Source of the DNA: Streptomyces sp. A1136
Lineage (GTDB): Bacteria; Actinomycetota; Actinomycetes; Streptomycetales; Streptomycetaceae
Assembly: GCF_004795055.1 (NCBI RefSeq)
Contig: NZ_SSBJ01000001.1
Location: 1-64,000 of the forward strand
Direction: 5' to 3'
Length of the DNA stretch: 64,000 nucleotides
Part shown: positions 34,392 to 44,188 of the stretch, piece after piece
How the letters are laid out: each line of letters starts with the position of its first letter
Position numbering within the stretch: position 1 is the stretch's first letter
Translations under genes and position numbers: made by a program
The notes under the pieces: model-generated
The model's input: the letters and a program-made list of their open reading frames with translations, nothing else
The model's database searches: none
What the model was told of the DNA's origin: nothing

Positions 34392-34706
34392 TCAGGCACT
34401 TCGGGGGGTGGCGGCGGTGATATCGGGCTCGAACAGCTGGTGGTCACGCTGGTCGAGGTTGACGAAGACCATTCCGTACCGCACCTCACAGCGGACGGGC
34501 TGCGGTGCGCCCCGGGGGCGGCGCAGACAGCGGTAGGCCCGGACGTCTTCGTCCTCTTCTCGTACGACGACGATCGGCTGGCCGAACAGGGTGACCATCA
34601 GCGAATCGCCGGCATGGGGGATCGCCGTGGCGAGGTCGATGAACTGCCACCCCGACCGGTACGCCGAAGCCATCTCGCGGCGGAAGTCCCGGTCGTCGGG
34701 GGTCAC
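34392..34706 (-). CDS. Degenerate Rieske-like small protein
   Basis: A 104-aa protein with the outline of a Rieske domain: SGWQFIDLATAIPHAGDSLM, FGQPIVVVREEDEDVRAYRC, then RYGMVFVNLD. In true Rieske proteins the region after the Arg-containing strand has C-x-H and C-x-x-H ligands for the 2Fe-2S cluster. Here the first is CLRRPRG with no histidine and the second pair is missing, with about 15 residues deleted, so no cluster should form. The GTG start overlaps the stop of the peptide gene (GTGA), so both are translated from one mRNA. It may have kept only a protein-binding role for the secreted peptide or its regulator. Confidence 0.65.
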   Translation of the reverse strand: MTPDDRDFRREMASAYRSGWQFIDLATAIPHAGDSLMVTLFGQPIVVVREEDEDVRAYRCLRRPRGAPQPVRCEVRYGMVFVNLDQRDHQLFEPDITAATPRSA

Positions 34707-34930
34707 TGGGAAACCTGCGCAGGAGCGCTGTTCCAGCCTAGGTCCTGGGGAGCCGTGTTCCAGCCGAGATCTTGCTTGCCTACCGACTCGACGGGCGTAC
34801 CGGCACTGGCCTGAACGCTTCCCGCGTCCCCGTTGACGGCGACGACTGCCCCGAAGACCGCAACGGCGGAGAAAACAACGGCAAGCGCCGAGCGAAGCAT
34901 TCTCTTATACATGGTCGGCTTCGTCCTCAC
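34703..34930 (-). CDS. Secreted peptide precursor with tandem DLGWN repeats
   Basis: A 75-aa precursor. A basic start (MRTKPTMYKRMLR) and hydrophobic core (SALAVVFSAVAVFGAVVAV) make a signal peptide with a likely cleavage after VQA (about residue 41). The mature part of about 34 residues contains QDLGWNTAP and QDLGWNSAP in tandem. GGAGAGGA lies 9 nt before GTG 34930, which I chose; ATG 34912 also fits the frame. It is coupled to the Rieske-like gene and divergent from a LuxR-like regulator. A signalling or adhesive peptide is plausible, but no known family was recognised. Confidence 0.75.
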   Translation of the reverse strand: MRTKPTMYKRMLRSALAVVFSAVAVFGAVVAVNGDAGSVQASAGTPVESVGKQDLGWNTAPQDLGWNSAPAQVSQ

Positions 34931-35015
34931 TTGATGGAATCCTCTCCCCCGCAGTGACAGACGATGGCTTATTCAGGCACGTCAGTGCCACAGGGACGAT
35001 GCATCATGTTCTTAC

Positions 35016-36050
35016 ATGTTCAGGACCCTGGGGGGTGGAGATTTGGTAAGAAGCGAGACAAACCCGACACATCCCCACCCCGTCACGGAGATGTGCGCCG
35101 AAGGGGCACGTCTTTACGCGGCCGCCCTGAGCACCGGCCGGGTCGCCCGCGGCGAGGTCAGGAACGCCCCCTGCCTGCTCGAATTCGCCCTGCTGCGGCC
35201 TGATCCCGATGACGCGAACCAGCTCCGCGCGGTTCCGCCGTCCGTCGCGCTCGCGCAACGGCTCCACCCCATCGAACGCGAGATCCAGGACCGCAGACGC
35301 ACTGCTGTAGATCTCACCGATGCATTCGAGCCGTTCCTGACCATCAGCGCGCAGAGTCCCGCCAACACCCACGCCATCACGGTGCTGGAGGGAATCGACC
35401 AGATCAACGCCGCTCTCGACCTGGCCACCGCCGAGTGCCACACCGAGGCCCTGACGGTCCAGCCGGGCGGCGCCCGGCCCACCTTCATCCTCAGCGAGGC
35501 CCTGGAGCGCGCCGCGCCGCTCATCGACCGCGGGGTGAGCATCCGTACGCTCTACCAGCACACCGTGCGGCACAGCCAGGGCACGCTCGCCTACGTGGAC
35601 CGAATCTCCACGGGCAAGGTGGAGATCCGCACGCTGGAAGAACTCATCGAGCGCCTCATGATCTTCGACCGCACGGTGGCCTTCATCCCCGCGAGCGACG
35701 ACCGCCGCGTGGCGCTGGAGCTGCGGCACCCGGGGCTCGTCGACTACCTCATCAGGGTCTTCGAGCAACTGTGGCGCAGGGCGATCCCGTTGGGCGACGA
35801 GGTGCCGTACACGCACACGCCGGACGGCATCTCCGGCGTACAGCGCTCCATCGCCCAGCTGCTCATCGAGGGGCACGTGGACGAGGCGATCGCGCGCCGG
35901 CTGGGGATGAACGTACGCACCTGCCGCGCGCACATCGCGAAGCTGGCGACCGTCCTGGGCAGCGGCAGCCGGGCGCAACTCGGCTTCCTCATCGCGCAGT
36001 CCGGCATCCTGCACAGCGCGTCCCCGCCACTGCCCCCGGGCCAGGTCTGA
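35016..36050 (+). CDS. LuxR-like helix-turn-helix regulator with TrmB-type N-terminal domain
   Basis: A 344-aa regulator. The N-terminal half (LLEFALLRPDPDDANQL, VALAQRLHPIEREIQDRRRT) and the phospholipase-D-like sensor part (RPTFILSEALERAAPLIDRG, IRTLYQHTVRHS, FDRTVAFIPASDD) are typical for actinobacterial TrmB/LuxR-type proteins. The C-terminal HTH reads IAQLLIEGHVDEAIARRLGM, NVRTCRAHIAKLATVLGSGS. It is divergent from the secreted peptide/Rieske-like operon across an 85-nt gap and probably regulates it. ATG 35016 is used here; a TTG at 35043 and an ATG at 35089 are possible later starts. Confidence 0.75.
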   Translation: MFRTLGGGDLVRSETNPTHPHPVTEMCAEGARLYAAALSTGRVARGEVRNAPCLLEFALLRPDPDDANQLRAVPPSVALAQRLHPIEREIQDRRRTAVDLTDAFEPFLTISAQSPANTHAITVLEGIDQINAALDLATAECHTEALTVQPGGARPTFILSEALERAAPLIDRGVSIRTLYQHTVRHSQGTLAYVDRISTGKVEIRTLEELIERLMIFDRTVAFIPASDDRRVALELRHPGLVDYLIRVFEQLWRRAIPLGDEVPYTHTPDGISGVQRSIAQLLIEGHVDEAIARRLGMNVRTCRAHIAKLATVLGSGSRAQLGFLIAQSGILHSASPPLPPGQV

Positions 36051-36063
36051 CGCCGCGAAGCGC

Positions 36064-36098
36064 AAGGCCCCGCCCGGAACCATCCGGGCGGGGCCTTT
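36064..36098. terminator. Hairpin between the LuxR-like gene and hspR
   Basis: AAGGCCCCGCCCGGA and its complement around ACCA, ending in CTTT. It is bidirectional, serving the LuxR-like gene and the dnaK operon. Confidence 0.9.
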
Positions 36099-36119
36099 CC
36101 CGTGCCGTGCGGCGGCGCC

Positions 36120-36566
36120 TCAGCCCTGCGGGCGCTTGGGGCGCCAGACGACCAGGGCGTTGCCCGGCTGCGGCGGCTGGTACGGGACCAGGTCCCGCCG
36201 GTACGAGGCGTGTACTTGTGCCTCCCTGGCCCGCAGGGTGGCGGCCGCCCCGTCCACAGCCGTGGACAACTCGGCCACGCGCTGCTGCAAGGCCGCGACC
36301 TGGTTCTCCAGCTCGATGATCCGCTTGATCCCCGCGAGGTTGATGCCCTCGTCCTGGGACAGCGCCTGCACCGTGCGGAGCAGCTCGATGTCTCTGGCCG
36401 AATATCGACGCCCGCGCCCGGCCGTCCGGTCCGGTGAGACCAGGCCGAGACGGTCGTACTGGCGCAGGGTCTGCGGATGCAGTCCGGAGAGCTGGGCGGC
36501 CACCGAGATCACATAGACCGGTGTCTCGTCGGTCAGTTGGTACGGGTTCTTGCGGCGGCCGTCCAT
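36120..36566 (-). CDS. hspR: Heat-shock repressor HspR
   Basis: A 148-aa MerR-family repressor of chaperone genes. The DNA-binding part has VYVISVAAQLSGLHPQTLRQ, YDRLGLVSPDRTAGRGRRYS and RDIELLRTVQALSQDEGINL; a coiled coil (ELENQVAALQQRVAEL) follows. DnaK acts as its co-repressor, so the operon feeds back on itself. The ATG 36566 is separated from the dnaJ stop by one base, and GGGAG lies 6 nt upstream. HAIR operators upstream of clpB and dnaK are its expected sites. Confidence 0.97.
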   Translation of the reverse strand: MDGRRKNPYQLTDETPVYVISVAAQLSGLHPQTLRQYDRLGLVSPDRTAGRGRRYSARDIELLRTVQALSQDEGINLAGIKRIIELENQVAALQQRVAELSTAVDGAAATLRAREAQVHASYRRDLVPYQPPQPGNALVVWRPKRPQG

Positions 36567-36567
36567 C

Positions 36568-37755
36568 TCATGCTCCCTTCGCGGACTCGAACAGCGCGGC
36601 ACGCGGGTCCTCGGACCCGGTCGCGTCGCGGTACATCTCAAGCGCCTCGCGGGCCTTGTCGGACAACTCCGCCGGGACGGCCACCTCGACCGTCACCAGC
36701 AGGTCGCCCCGGGTGCCGTCCTTGCGGACCGCGCCCTTGCCCCGGGCGCGCATCGTACGGCCGCCCGGGGTGCCCGGCGGCAGTTTCAGCGTGACCGAAG
36801 GACCGTTCAGGGTCGGCACCTTGATCTCGGCGCCGAGGGCCGCCTCCGCGAACGTCACCGGGACGGTCACCGTCAGGTTGTCGTCCTTGCGGCCGAACAC
36901 GGGGTGGCTGCCCACGTGGACCACCACGTACAGGTCGCCGGCGGGCCCGCCGCGTTCGCCCGGCGCGCCCTTGCCGCGCAGCCGGATCCGCTGGCCGTCG
37001 GAGACGCCCGCCGGGATCCGGACCTGCATGGTGCGGGAACTACGGGCCCGACCACTGCCCTTGCAGACGTCACAGGGCGTCTCGGCGATCAGGCCGCGAC
37101 CCTTGCAGTCCGCGCACGGGTCGGTCAGCGAGAAGCCGCCGCCGCTGCCCCGCGACACCTGGCCGGTACCGACGCAGGTCGGACACACCCGGGGGGTGCC
37201 GTTCTTGTCGCCGGTGCCCGAACAGGCCTTGCACGGGGCCTGCGAGGACATCCGGAGCGGGACCGTGGCCCCGTCCACCGCCTCCGTGAAGGAGAGGGTG
37301 ACCTCCGACTCGATGTCCTGGCCGCGCCGGGGCTGGGTGCGGGCTCCCGCACCGGGGCCCGCGCCGCCGCGGTTGAACAGGCCGCCGAAGACGTCCCCGA
37401 GGCCGCCGCCGAAGCCGCCGCCCGCGCCGGCGCCCGGCTGGGCGCCGCCGAAGAGGTCACCGAGGTCGAAGTTGAACGACCCCCCGGCCCCGCCCGGACC
37501 GGGGCGGAAGCCCCCGTTGCCGAACAGCGCGCGGGCGTCGTCGTACTCCTTGCGCTTCTTGGCGTCCCCGAGGATGTCGTTCGCCTCGGAGATCTCCTTG
37601 AAGCGCTCCTCGGCCGAGGCGTCGCCCTTGTTGGCGTCCGGGTGGAACTCGCGGGCGAGTTTCCGGTACGCCTTCTTGATCTCGGCCTCGGTGGCGTCCT
37701 TGGGGACACCGAGGACCTTGTAGTAGTCCTTCTCGACGAAGTCCTTCGTGCTCAT
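36568..37755 (-). CDS. dnaJ: Chaperone DnaJ
   Basis: A 395-aa type I J-protein. The J domain with HPD (FHPDANKGD) is at 1-75, followed by a long Gly/Phe-rich region (about 80-150), four CxxCxGxG zinc-binding repeats (CKACSGTG, CPTCVGTG, CADCKGRG, CDVCKGSG) at about 165-235, and the C-terminal substrate-binding domain. It delivers substrates to DnaK and stimulates its ATPase. It is third in the dnaK operon and nearly abuts hspR. Confidence 0.98.
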   Translation of the reverse strand: MSTKDFVEKDYYKVLGVPKDATEAEIKKAYRKLAREFHPDANKGDASAEERFKEISEANDILGDAKKRKEYDDARALFGNGGFRPGPGGAGGSFNFDLGDLFGGAQPGAGAGGGFGGGLGDVFGGLFNRGGAGPGAGARTQPRRGQDIESEVTLSFTEAVDGATVPLRMSSQAPCKACSGTGDKNGTPRVCPTCVGTGQVSRGSGGGFSLTDPCADCKGRGLIAETPCDVCKGSGRARSSRTMQVRIPAGVSDGQRIRLRGKGAPGERGGPAGDLYVVVHVGSHPVFGRKDDNLTVTVPVTFAEAALGAEIKVPTLNGPSVTLKLPPGTPGGRTMRARGKGAVRKDGTRGDLLVTVEVAVPAELSDKAREALEMYRDATGSEDPRAALFESAKGA

Positions 37756-37794
37756 CCCCGGCGGCCCTCCTCTCGTACGGCTACATGTTCGACG

Positions 37795-38477
37795 TCAGCC
37801 CTTGTCCGGGGCATCCGTGTCCTTGTCAGACGGCGTGTCGCCGTCCGCGGACTCGGACTTCGCGGCGGGCGCCGCGCCCGGCTGGGGCTCGGCCACCGCG
37901 ACCCGGGCGGGACGGATGGTGCGCTCGCCGATCCGGTAGCCCGGCTGCAGGATCGCCACACAGGTCGTCTCGGTGACGTCCGGTGCGTACGAGTGCATCA
38001 GGGCCTCGTGCACCGTCGGGTCGAAGGGCTCGCCCTCCTTGCCGAACTGCTGCAGCCCCATCTTGGCGGCCGCCGTCTCCAGCGACTCGGCCACCGACTT
38101 GAAGCCGCCGACCAGTTCGCCGTGCTCCCGCGCCCGGCCGATGTCGTCGAGCGTCGGGAGCAGTTCCGTCAGGAGGGACGCGACCGCGATCTCCTTGACG
38201 GCGATCCGGTCCCGCTCCACCCGGCGGCGGTAGTTCTGGTACTCCGCCTGGAGCCGCTGGAGGTCCGCGGTGCGCTCACCCAGCGCGGTACGGGCCTGGT
38301 CCAGCTGCGCCACGAGGGCGGTCTCCTTGCCGAGGGTCTCGGCTGCTGCGTCCCCGGCCGGGGCCGCCTCGTCCTCCTTGGAGGAGTCGGCGGCCTTCGG
38401 CTCGGCTGCCGCGTCGTCCGCGCCGGCGCCGGTGGGGACTTCGGGCTTCTCGTCGAAACCCTGGGTCTCCTCCGACA

Positions 38478-38478
<1 letters not shown>
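37795..38478 (-). CDS. grpE: Nucleotide exchange factor GrpE
   Basis: A 227-aa protein with an acidic, low-complexity N-terminus (1-70), a long coiled coil (LQRLQAEYQNYRRRVERDR) and the C-terminal beta domain (GEPFDPTVHEALMH, VVAILQPGY-like CVAILQPGYRIGERTIRPA). It releases ADP from DnaK. Its ATG overlaps the dnaK stop by one base (TGATG). The C-terminal 30 residues are an additional Ala/Asp-rich tail. Confidence 0.97.
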
Positions 38479-40415
<1,937 letters not shown>

Positions 40416-40511
40416 TTACCTCACTCTTACGCTCAACCAGCGGTTCCGCCCCTGCTCGGCGGGGCCGAGCGGGCGACGCCCGCAGCGCGCCGACCCGGGC
40501 GGGAGGCGGCC

Positions 40512-41108
40512 GTGCGGGACGGTGCCTGCATGCCGCTGCCGCCCCTCACGCTCCCCGCGCTCCGGCGTCCCGCCCGACCGATCCGCCGGCCGGACCTCTC
40601 CGCGAAGCGGGTGCTCGACCTGCTCGGCGCGCTACTGCTGGCCGTCGTGTCCGCCGCCCCGCTCCTGGCGGCGGCCGCCCTGCTGTACGCGGCCGGGCGC
40701 GGGGCCCGGCGGCGCGGGGCGGGGGGCGCGCGGGTCCTCGTGCGGGAGCCGGCGGCCGGGAGGGGCGGGCGGACGTTCCGGACGTGGCGCTTGCGGACGG
40801 AGGACGCCGGGCGGGTCGGGGAACTCGTGGAACGGTGCGCCCTGGACGCGCTGCCGCAGCTGCTCAATGTGCTGCGGGGCGAGATGTCACTGGTCGGTCC
40901 GCGCCCCGAAGCGGGCGTGGACAGGGCCGATAGGCTGCTCGTACGGCCCGGTATGACCGGATTGTGGCAGGTGAGCGCCCGCTCCGACCTGCCCTGGGAA
41001 GAGATGGCCCTGCTGGACCGGCACTATGTGGAGAGTCACTGGCTGGGGATGGATCTGGCGATCCTCGCGCGGACCCCCCGGGCCGCCTACCGACAGAGGC
41101 ATGCCTGA
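40512..41108 (+). CDS. Bacterial sugar transferase (undecaprenyl-phosphate glycosyl-1-phosphate type), short form
   Basis: A 198-aa protein with one membrane hairpin (LDLLGALLLAVVSAAPLLAA) and the conserved core LPQLLNVLRGEMSLVGPRPE, then RPGMTGLWQVSARSDLPWEE and YVESHWLGMDLAIL. These enzymes load the first sugar phosphate onto the lipid carrier for polysaccharide synthesis. It lacks the N-terminal four-helix part of long WbaP-type proteins and the typical KFRSM is reduced to TWRLRTED. No polysaccharide genes are adjacent. GTG 40512 has GGAGG upstream. It is divergent from dnaK. Confidence 0.85.
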   Translation: MRDGACMPLPPLTLPALRRPARPIRRPDLSAKRVLDLLGALLLAVVSAAPLLAAAALLYAAGRGARRRGAGGARVLVREPAAGRGGRTFRTWRLRTEDAGRVGELVERCALDALPQLLNVLRGEMSLVGPRPEAGVDRADRLLVRPGMTGLWQVSARSDLPWEEMALLDRHYVESHWLGMDLAILARTPRAAYRQRHA

Positions 41109-41182
41109 GCGACACAGATCACCGCACGCCCACCTACTTTGGGGCGCGGGAACTGGGTAACCTCAAGCCTTGACTCAATAAG

Positions 41183-41196
41183 TTACCGCTTAGTAA
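41183..41196. promoter_or_regulatory. Palindrome TTAC-N6-GTAA upstream of the EtfD-like gene
   Basis: TTACCGCTTAGTAA lies 22-36 nt upstream of the ATG and just downstream of a TTGACT -35-like box (41170-41175). Its size and symmetry fit a TetR-type operator; similar TTAC/GTAA sites occur before fatty-acid oxidation genes in actinobacteria. Confidence 0.5.
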
Positions 41197-41218
41197 GTCC
41201 CGCCCGAGGAGCCGTCCC

Positions 41219-43966
41219 ATGCAACTCGCCGCGATCATCGTGTCGCTGGTCCTGACCGTGATCGGCGTTGCGCTGCTCGCCCGAGCCGTGGCGCAGATCT
41301 ACCGGTTCGTGAAACTCGGCCAACCCGTGCCGGCGGGCAGCCGCACGGACCGACCGAAGGAACGAACGCTCACCCTGGTCAGGGAGTTCCTCGGCCACAG
41401 CCGGATGAACCGCTGGGGCATCGTCGGCTTCGCGCACTGGTTCGTCGCCATCGGCTTCCTGACGCTGCCGCCGACGCTGCTGCAGGCGTACGGCCAGCTC
41501 TTCCAGGCCGACTGGACGCTGCCGATCGTCGGCGACTTCCTGCCCTTCGAGCTCTACATCGAGTTCATCGGCGTCATGACGATCCTCGGCATCGTCGTCC
41601 TGATGGCGATCCGGCTGCTGTCGCTGCCCTCGCGGGCCGGCCGCAAGTCGCGCTTCGCGGGCTCCAAGGCCTGGCAGGCGTACTTCGTCGAGTACGTGAT
41701 CCTCACCATCGGCCTCGCGATCCTCACCCTGCGCGGCCTTGAGGGCGCGATCCACCACGTGGACTCGTACGAGCCGGCGTACTTCGCCTCGTACCCGCTG
41801 GTGCTGGCCTTCAAGGGCCTCTCGCTCGGGACCCTCCAGAACGCCATCTACTTCACCGCGATGGTCAAGATCGGCGTATCGCTGATCTGGATGATCGTGG
41901 TCTCGCTCAACACCAACATGGGTGTCGCCTGGCACCGCTTCCTCGGCTTCCCGAACATCTGGTTCAAGCGGAACGCGGACGGCGCGACCGCGCTGGGCGC
42001 GCTCCAGCCGATGACCAGCGGCGGCAAGGAGATCGACTTCGAGGAGCCGGGCGAGGACGACGTCTTCGGCGTCTCCCAGGTCGAGCAGTTCTCCTGGAAG
42101 GGCATCCTCGACTTCTCCACCTGCACCGAGTGCGGCCGCTGCCAGTCGCAGTGCCCCGCGTGGAACACGGGCAAGCCGCTCTCCCCGAAGCTCCTGATCA
42201 TGTCGCTGCGCGACCACGCGCACGCCAAGGCGCCGTACCTGCTCGCGGGCGGCGGCAAGGACATGGAGGGCAACGAGAAGGCGACCGCCGAGCAGTTGAA
42301 GGACGTTCCCGCCTCCGCCCTGGCCGAGGCGGAGCGTCCGCTGATCGGCACGGTCGAGGAGAACGGCGTCATCGACCCCGACGTGCTGTGGTCCTGCACC
42401 ACGTGCGGCGCGTGCGTCGAGCAGTGCCCCGTCGACATCGAGCACATCGACCACATCGTCGACATGCGGCGCTACCAGGTGATGATCGAGAGCGCGTTCC
42501 CGTCCGAGGCGGGCACGATGCTCAAGAACCTGGAGAAGAAGGGCAACCCCTGGGGCCTCGCCAAGAAGCAGCGGGTGGAGTGGACCAAGGAGGTCGACTT
42601 CGAGGTCCCGATCGTCGGCAAGGACGCCGAGGACCTCTCCGAGTTCGACTACCTCTACTGGGTCGGCTGCGCCGGCGCGCTGGAGGACCGGGCGAAGAAG
42701 ACCACGAAGGCCTTCGCGGAGCTGCTGAACATCGCGGGCGTCAAGTTCGCGATCATGGGCGGCGACGAGAAGTGCACCGGTGACTCGCCGCGCCGCCTGG
42801 GCAACGAGCCGCTGTTCCAGCAGCTGGCGCAGGAGAACGTGGCCATGCTGAACATGGCCTTCGGCGAGGACGACGAGGACCCGGAGACGCGCAAGCCGAA
42901 GTCGGCGAAGCGGATCGTCTCGACCTGCCCGCACTGCTTCAACACCATCGCGAACGAGTACCCGCAGCTGGGCGGCGAGTACGAGGTCATCCACCACACG
43001 CAGCTGCTCCAGCACCTGATCGACGAGGGCCGGCTGACGCCGGTCACGCCGGTCGACGGGCTGATCACCTACCACGACCCCTGCTACCTGGGCCGACACA
43101 ACAAGGTCTACACGCCGCCGCGCGAGATCATGTCGGCCGTGCCGGGCCTGCGGCAGCAGGAGATGCACCGCCACAAGGAGCGGGGCTTCTGCTGTGGCGC
43201 GGGTGGCGCGCGGATGTGGATGGAGGAGCGGATCGGCAAGCGCATCAACAACGAGCGCGTCGACGAGGCCCTGTCCCTGAACCCGGACATCGTGTCGACC
43301 GCGTGCCCGTTCTGCCTGGTGATGCTCACCGACTCGGTGAACGGCAAGAAGAACGAGGGCCAGGCCAAGGAGTCCGTCCAGGTGGTGGACGTGGCGCAGC
43401 TGCTGCTGGAGTCGGTGAAGACCCCGGGCCCGGACGCGGAGGCGCTGGCACTGGCCGAGGCGGAGGAGGCGGCCGCGGCCGCCGCCGCCGAGGCGGAGGC
43501 CGCTGCTGCGGCCGAGGCCGCGAAGGCTGAGGCTGCCGCGAAGGCCGCTGCTGCGGCCGAGGCCAAGGCCAAGGCAGAGGCCGAAACCAAGGCGAAGGCT
43601 GAGGCGCAAGCCAAGGCGGAGGCGGAAGCTGCCGCGAAGGCCGCGGAGCCGAAGGCGGACGCGGAAGCCGAGCCGAAGCCCGAGGCCGAGGCAGAGCCGG
43701 AGGCCGAGGTTTCCGAGCCGGAGGCCGAGGTTTCCGAGCCGGAGGCCGAGGCCGAGGTGCCCGCGCCCAAGGCGGAACCGAAGCCCGAGGCCAAGACCGA
43801 GCCCAAGGCCGAGGCCGAGCCTGAAGCTGAGGTTTCCGAGCCGAAGCCCGAGGCCGAGGTGCCCGCGCCCAAGGCGGAACCGAAGCCCGAGGCCAAGACC
43901 GAGCCCACGGTCAAGACCGAGCCGGAGGCCGAGGACAAGGCCGACGCGCCCGAGGGCGCCAAGTAG
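41219..43966 (+). CDS. EtfD-like membrane Fe-S oxidoreductase (ETF:menaquinone)
   Basis: A 915-aa protein. Residues 1-240 contain five or so membrane helices with conserved His. A ferredoxin-like part has two 4Fe-4S motifs, CTECGRCQSQCP (about 302) and CTTCGACVEQCP (about 395). Two CCG cysteine-rich domains follow (STCPHCFNTIANEYPQL; GFCCGAGGARMWMEE). This is the layout of mycobacterial EtfD (Rv0338c), which passes electrons from electron-transfer flavoprotein to menaquinone during fatty-acid beta-oxidation. The last 180 residues are an Ala/Glu/Lys/Pro repeat tail of unknown purpose. GAGGAG precedes the ATG. Confidence 0.85.
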   Translation: MQLAAIIVSLVLTVIGVALLARAVAQIYRFVKLGQPVPAGSRTDRPKERTLTLVREFLGHSRMNRWGIVGFAHWFVAIGFLTLPPTLLQAYGQLFQADWTLPIVGDFLPFELYIEFIGVMTILGIVVLMAIRLLSLPSRAGRKSRFAGSKAWQAYFVEYVILTIGLAILTLRGLEGAIHHVDSYEPAYFASYPLVLAFKGLSLGTLQNAIYFTAMVKIGVSLIWMIVVSLNTNMGVAWHRFLGFPNIWFKRNADGATALGALQPMTSGGKEIDFEEPGEDDVFGVSQVEQFSWKGILDFSTCTECGRCQSQCPAWNTGKPLSPKLLIMSLRDHAHAKAPYLLAGGGKDMEGNEKATAEQLKDVPASALAEAERPLIGTVEENGVIDPDVLWSCTTCGACVEQCPVDIEHIDHIVDMRRYQVMIESAFPSEAGTMLKNLEKKGNPWGLAKKQRVEWTKEVDFEVPIVGKDAEDLSEFDYLYWVGCAGALEDRAKKTTKAFAELLNIAGVKFAIMGGDEKCTGDSPRRLGNEPLFQQLAQENVAMLNMAFGEDDEDPETRKPKSAKRIVSTCPHCFNTIANEYPQLGGEYEVIHHTQLLQHLIDEGRLTPVTPVDGLITYHDPCYLGRHNKVYTPPREIMSAVPGLRQQEMHRHKERGFCCGAGGARMWMEERIGKRINNERVDEALSLNPDIVSTACPFCLVMLTDSVNGKKNEGQAKESVQVVDVAQLLLESVKTPGPDAEALALAEAEEAAAAAAAEAEAAAAAEAAKAEAAAKAAAAAEAKAKAEAETKAKAEAQAKAEAEAAAKAAEPKADAEAEPKPEAEAEPEAEVSEPEAEVSEPEAEAEVPAPKAEPKPEAKTEPKAEAEPEAEVSEPKPEAEVPAPKAEPKPEAKTEPTVKTEPEAEDKADAPEGAK
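43748..43907 (+). repeat. 58-bp direct repeat in the EtfD-like tail
   Basis: An identical 58-bp segment occurs at 43748-43805 and 43850-43907, within a region of smaller GAGGCCGAG/GCCAAG repeats. It encodes duplicated EAEVPAPKAEPKPEAKTEP units. The 102-bp spacing keeps the frame. Confidence 0.85.
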
Positions 43967-44020
43967 GCCTGGGTACCCACACGTGCGCCACGCGGGTCCG
44001 AGCGGACCCGCAACGGCATC

Positions 44021-44058
44021 GGAACGGCCGGTCCCCCCACCAGGGGGCCGGCCGTTCC
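44021..44058 (+). terminator. Hairpin after the EtfD-like gene
   Basis: GGAACGGCCGG-x-CCCCC and the complementary GGGGG-x-CCGGCCGTTCC form a long stem, followed by GGCTTT. A second smaller hairpin (GCGGGTCC/GGACCCGC) lies just upstream. Confidence 0.88.
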
Positions 44059-44175
44059 GGCTTTCCCGCACGCACGCGCCGTGACACCCCCGGGAGTTCC
44101 CCTAGGGGATGTCACAGCTCAGCCGCAAAGGACGCCGGTTCCGGCCGCCCGCACACCCCCGCCCGCCGGACCAGG

Positions 44176-44181
44176 TACTTT
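44176..44181 (+). promoter_or_regulatory. -10-like box TACTTT, 7 nt before GTG 44189
   Basis: TACTTT, spacer CGATCAC, GTG of the Yip1 gene; leaderless geometry. Confidence 0.5.
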
Positions 44182-44188
44182 CGATCAC

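Noticed and set aside
41161-41178. HspR site upstream of the EtfD-like gene (CTCAAG and ACTCAA half-sites)
   Set aside because: The half-sites are in the same orientation and wrongly spaced, so they do not make a HAIR inverted repeat.
41183-44071. Very long minus-strand open frame opposite the EtfD-like gene
   Set aside because: It is the antisense shadow of GC-biased codons and repeats; it has no start context and the plus-strand protein has clear motifs.
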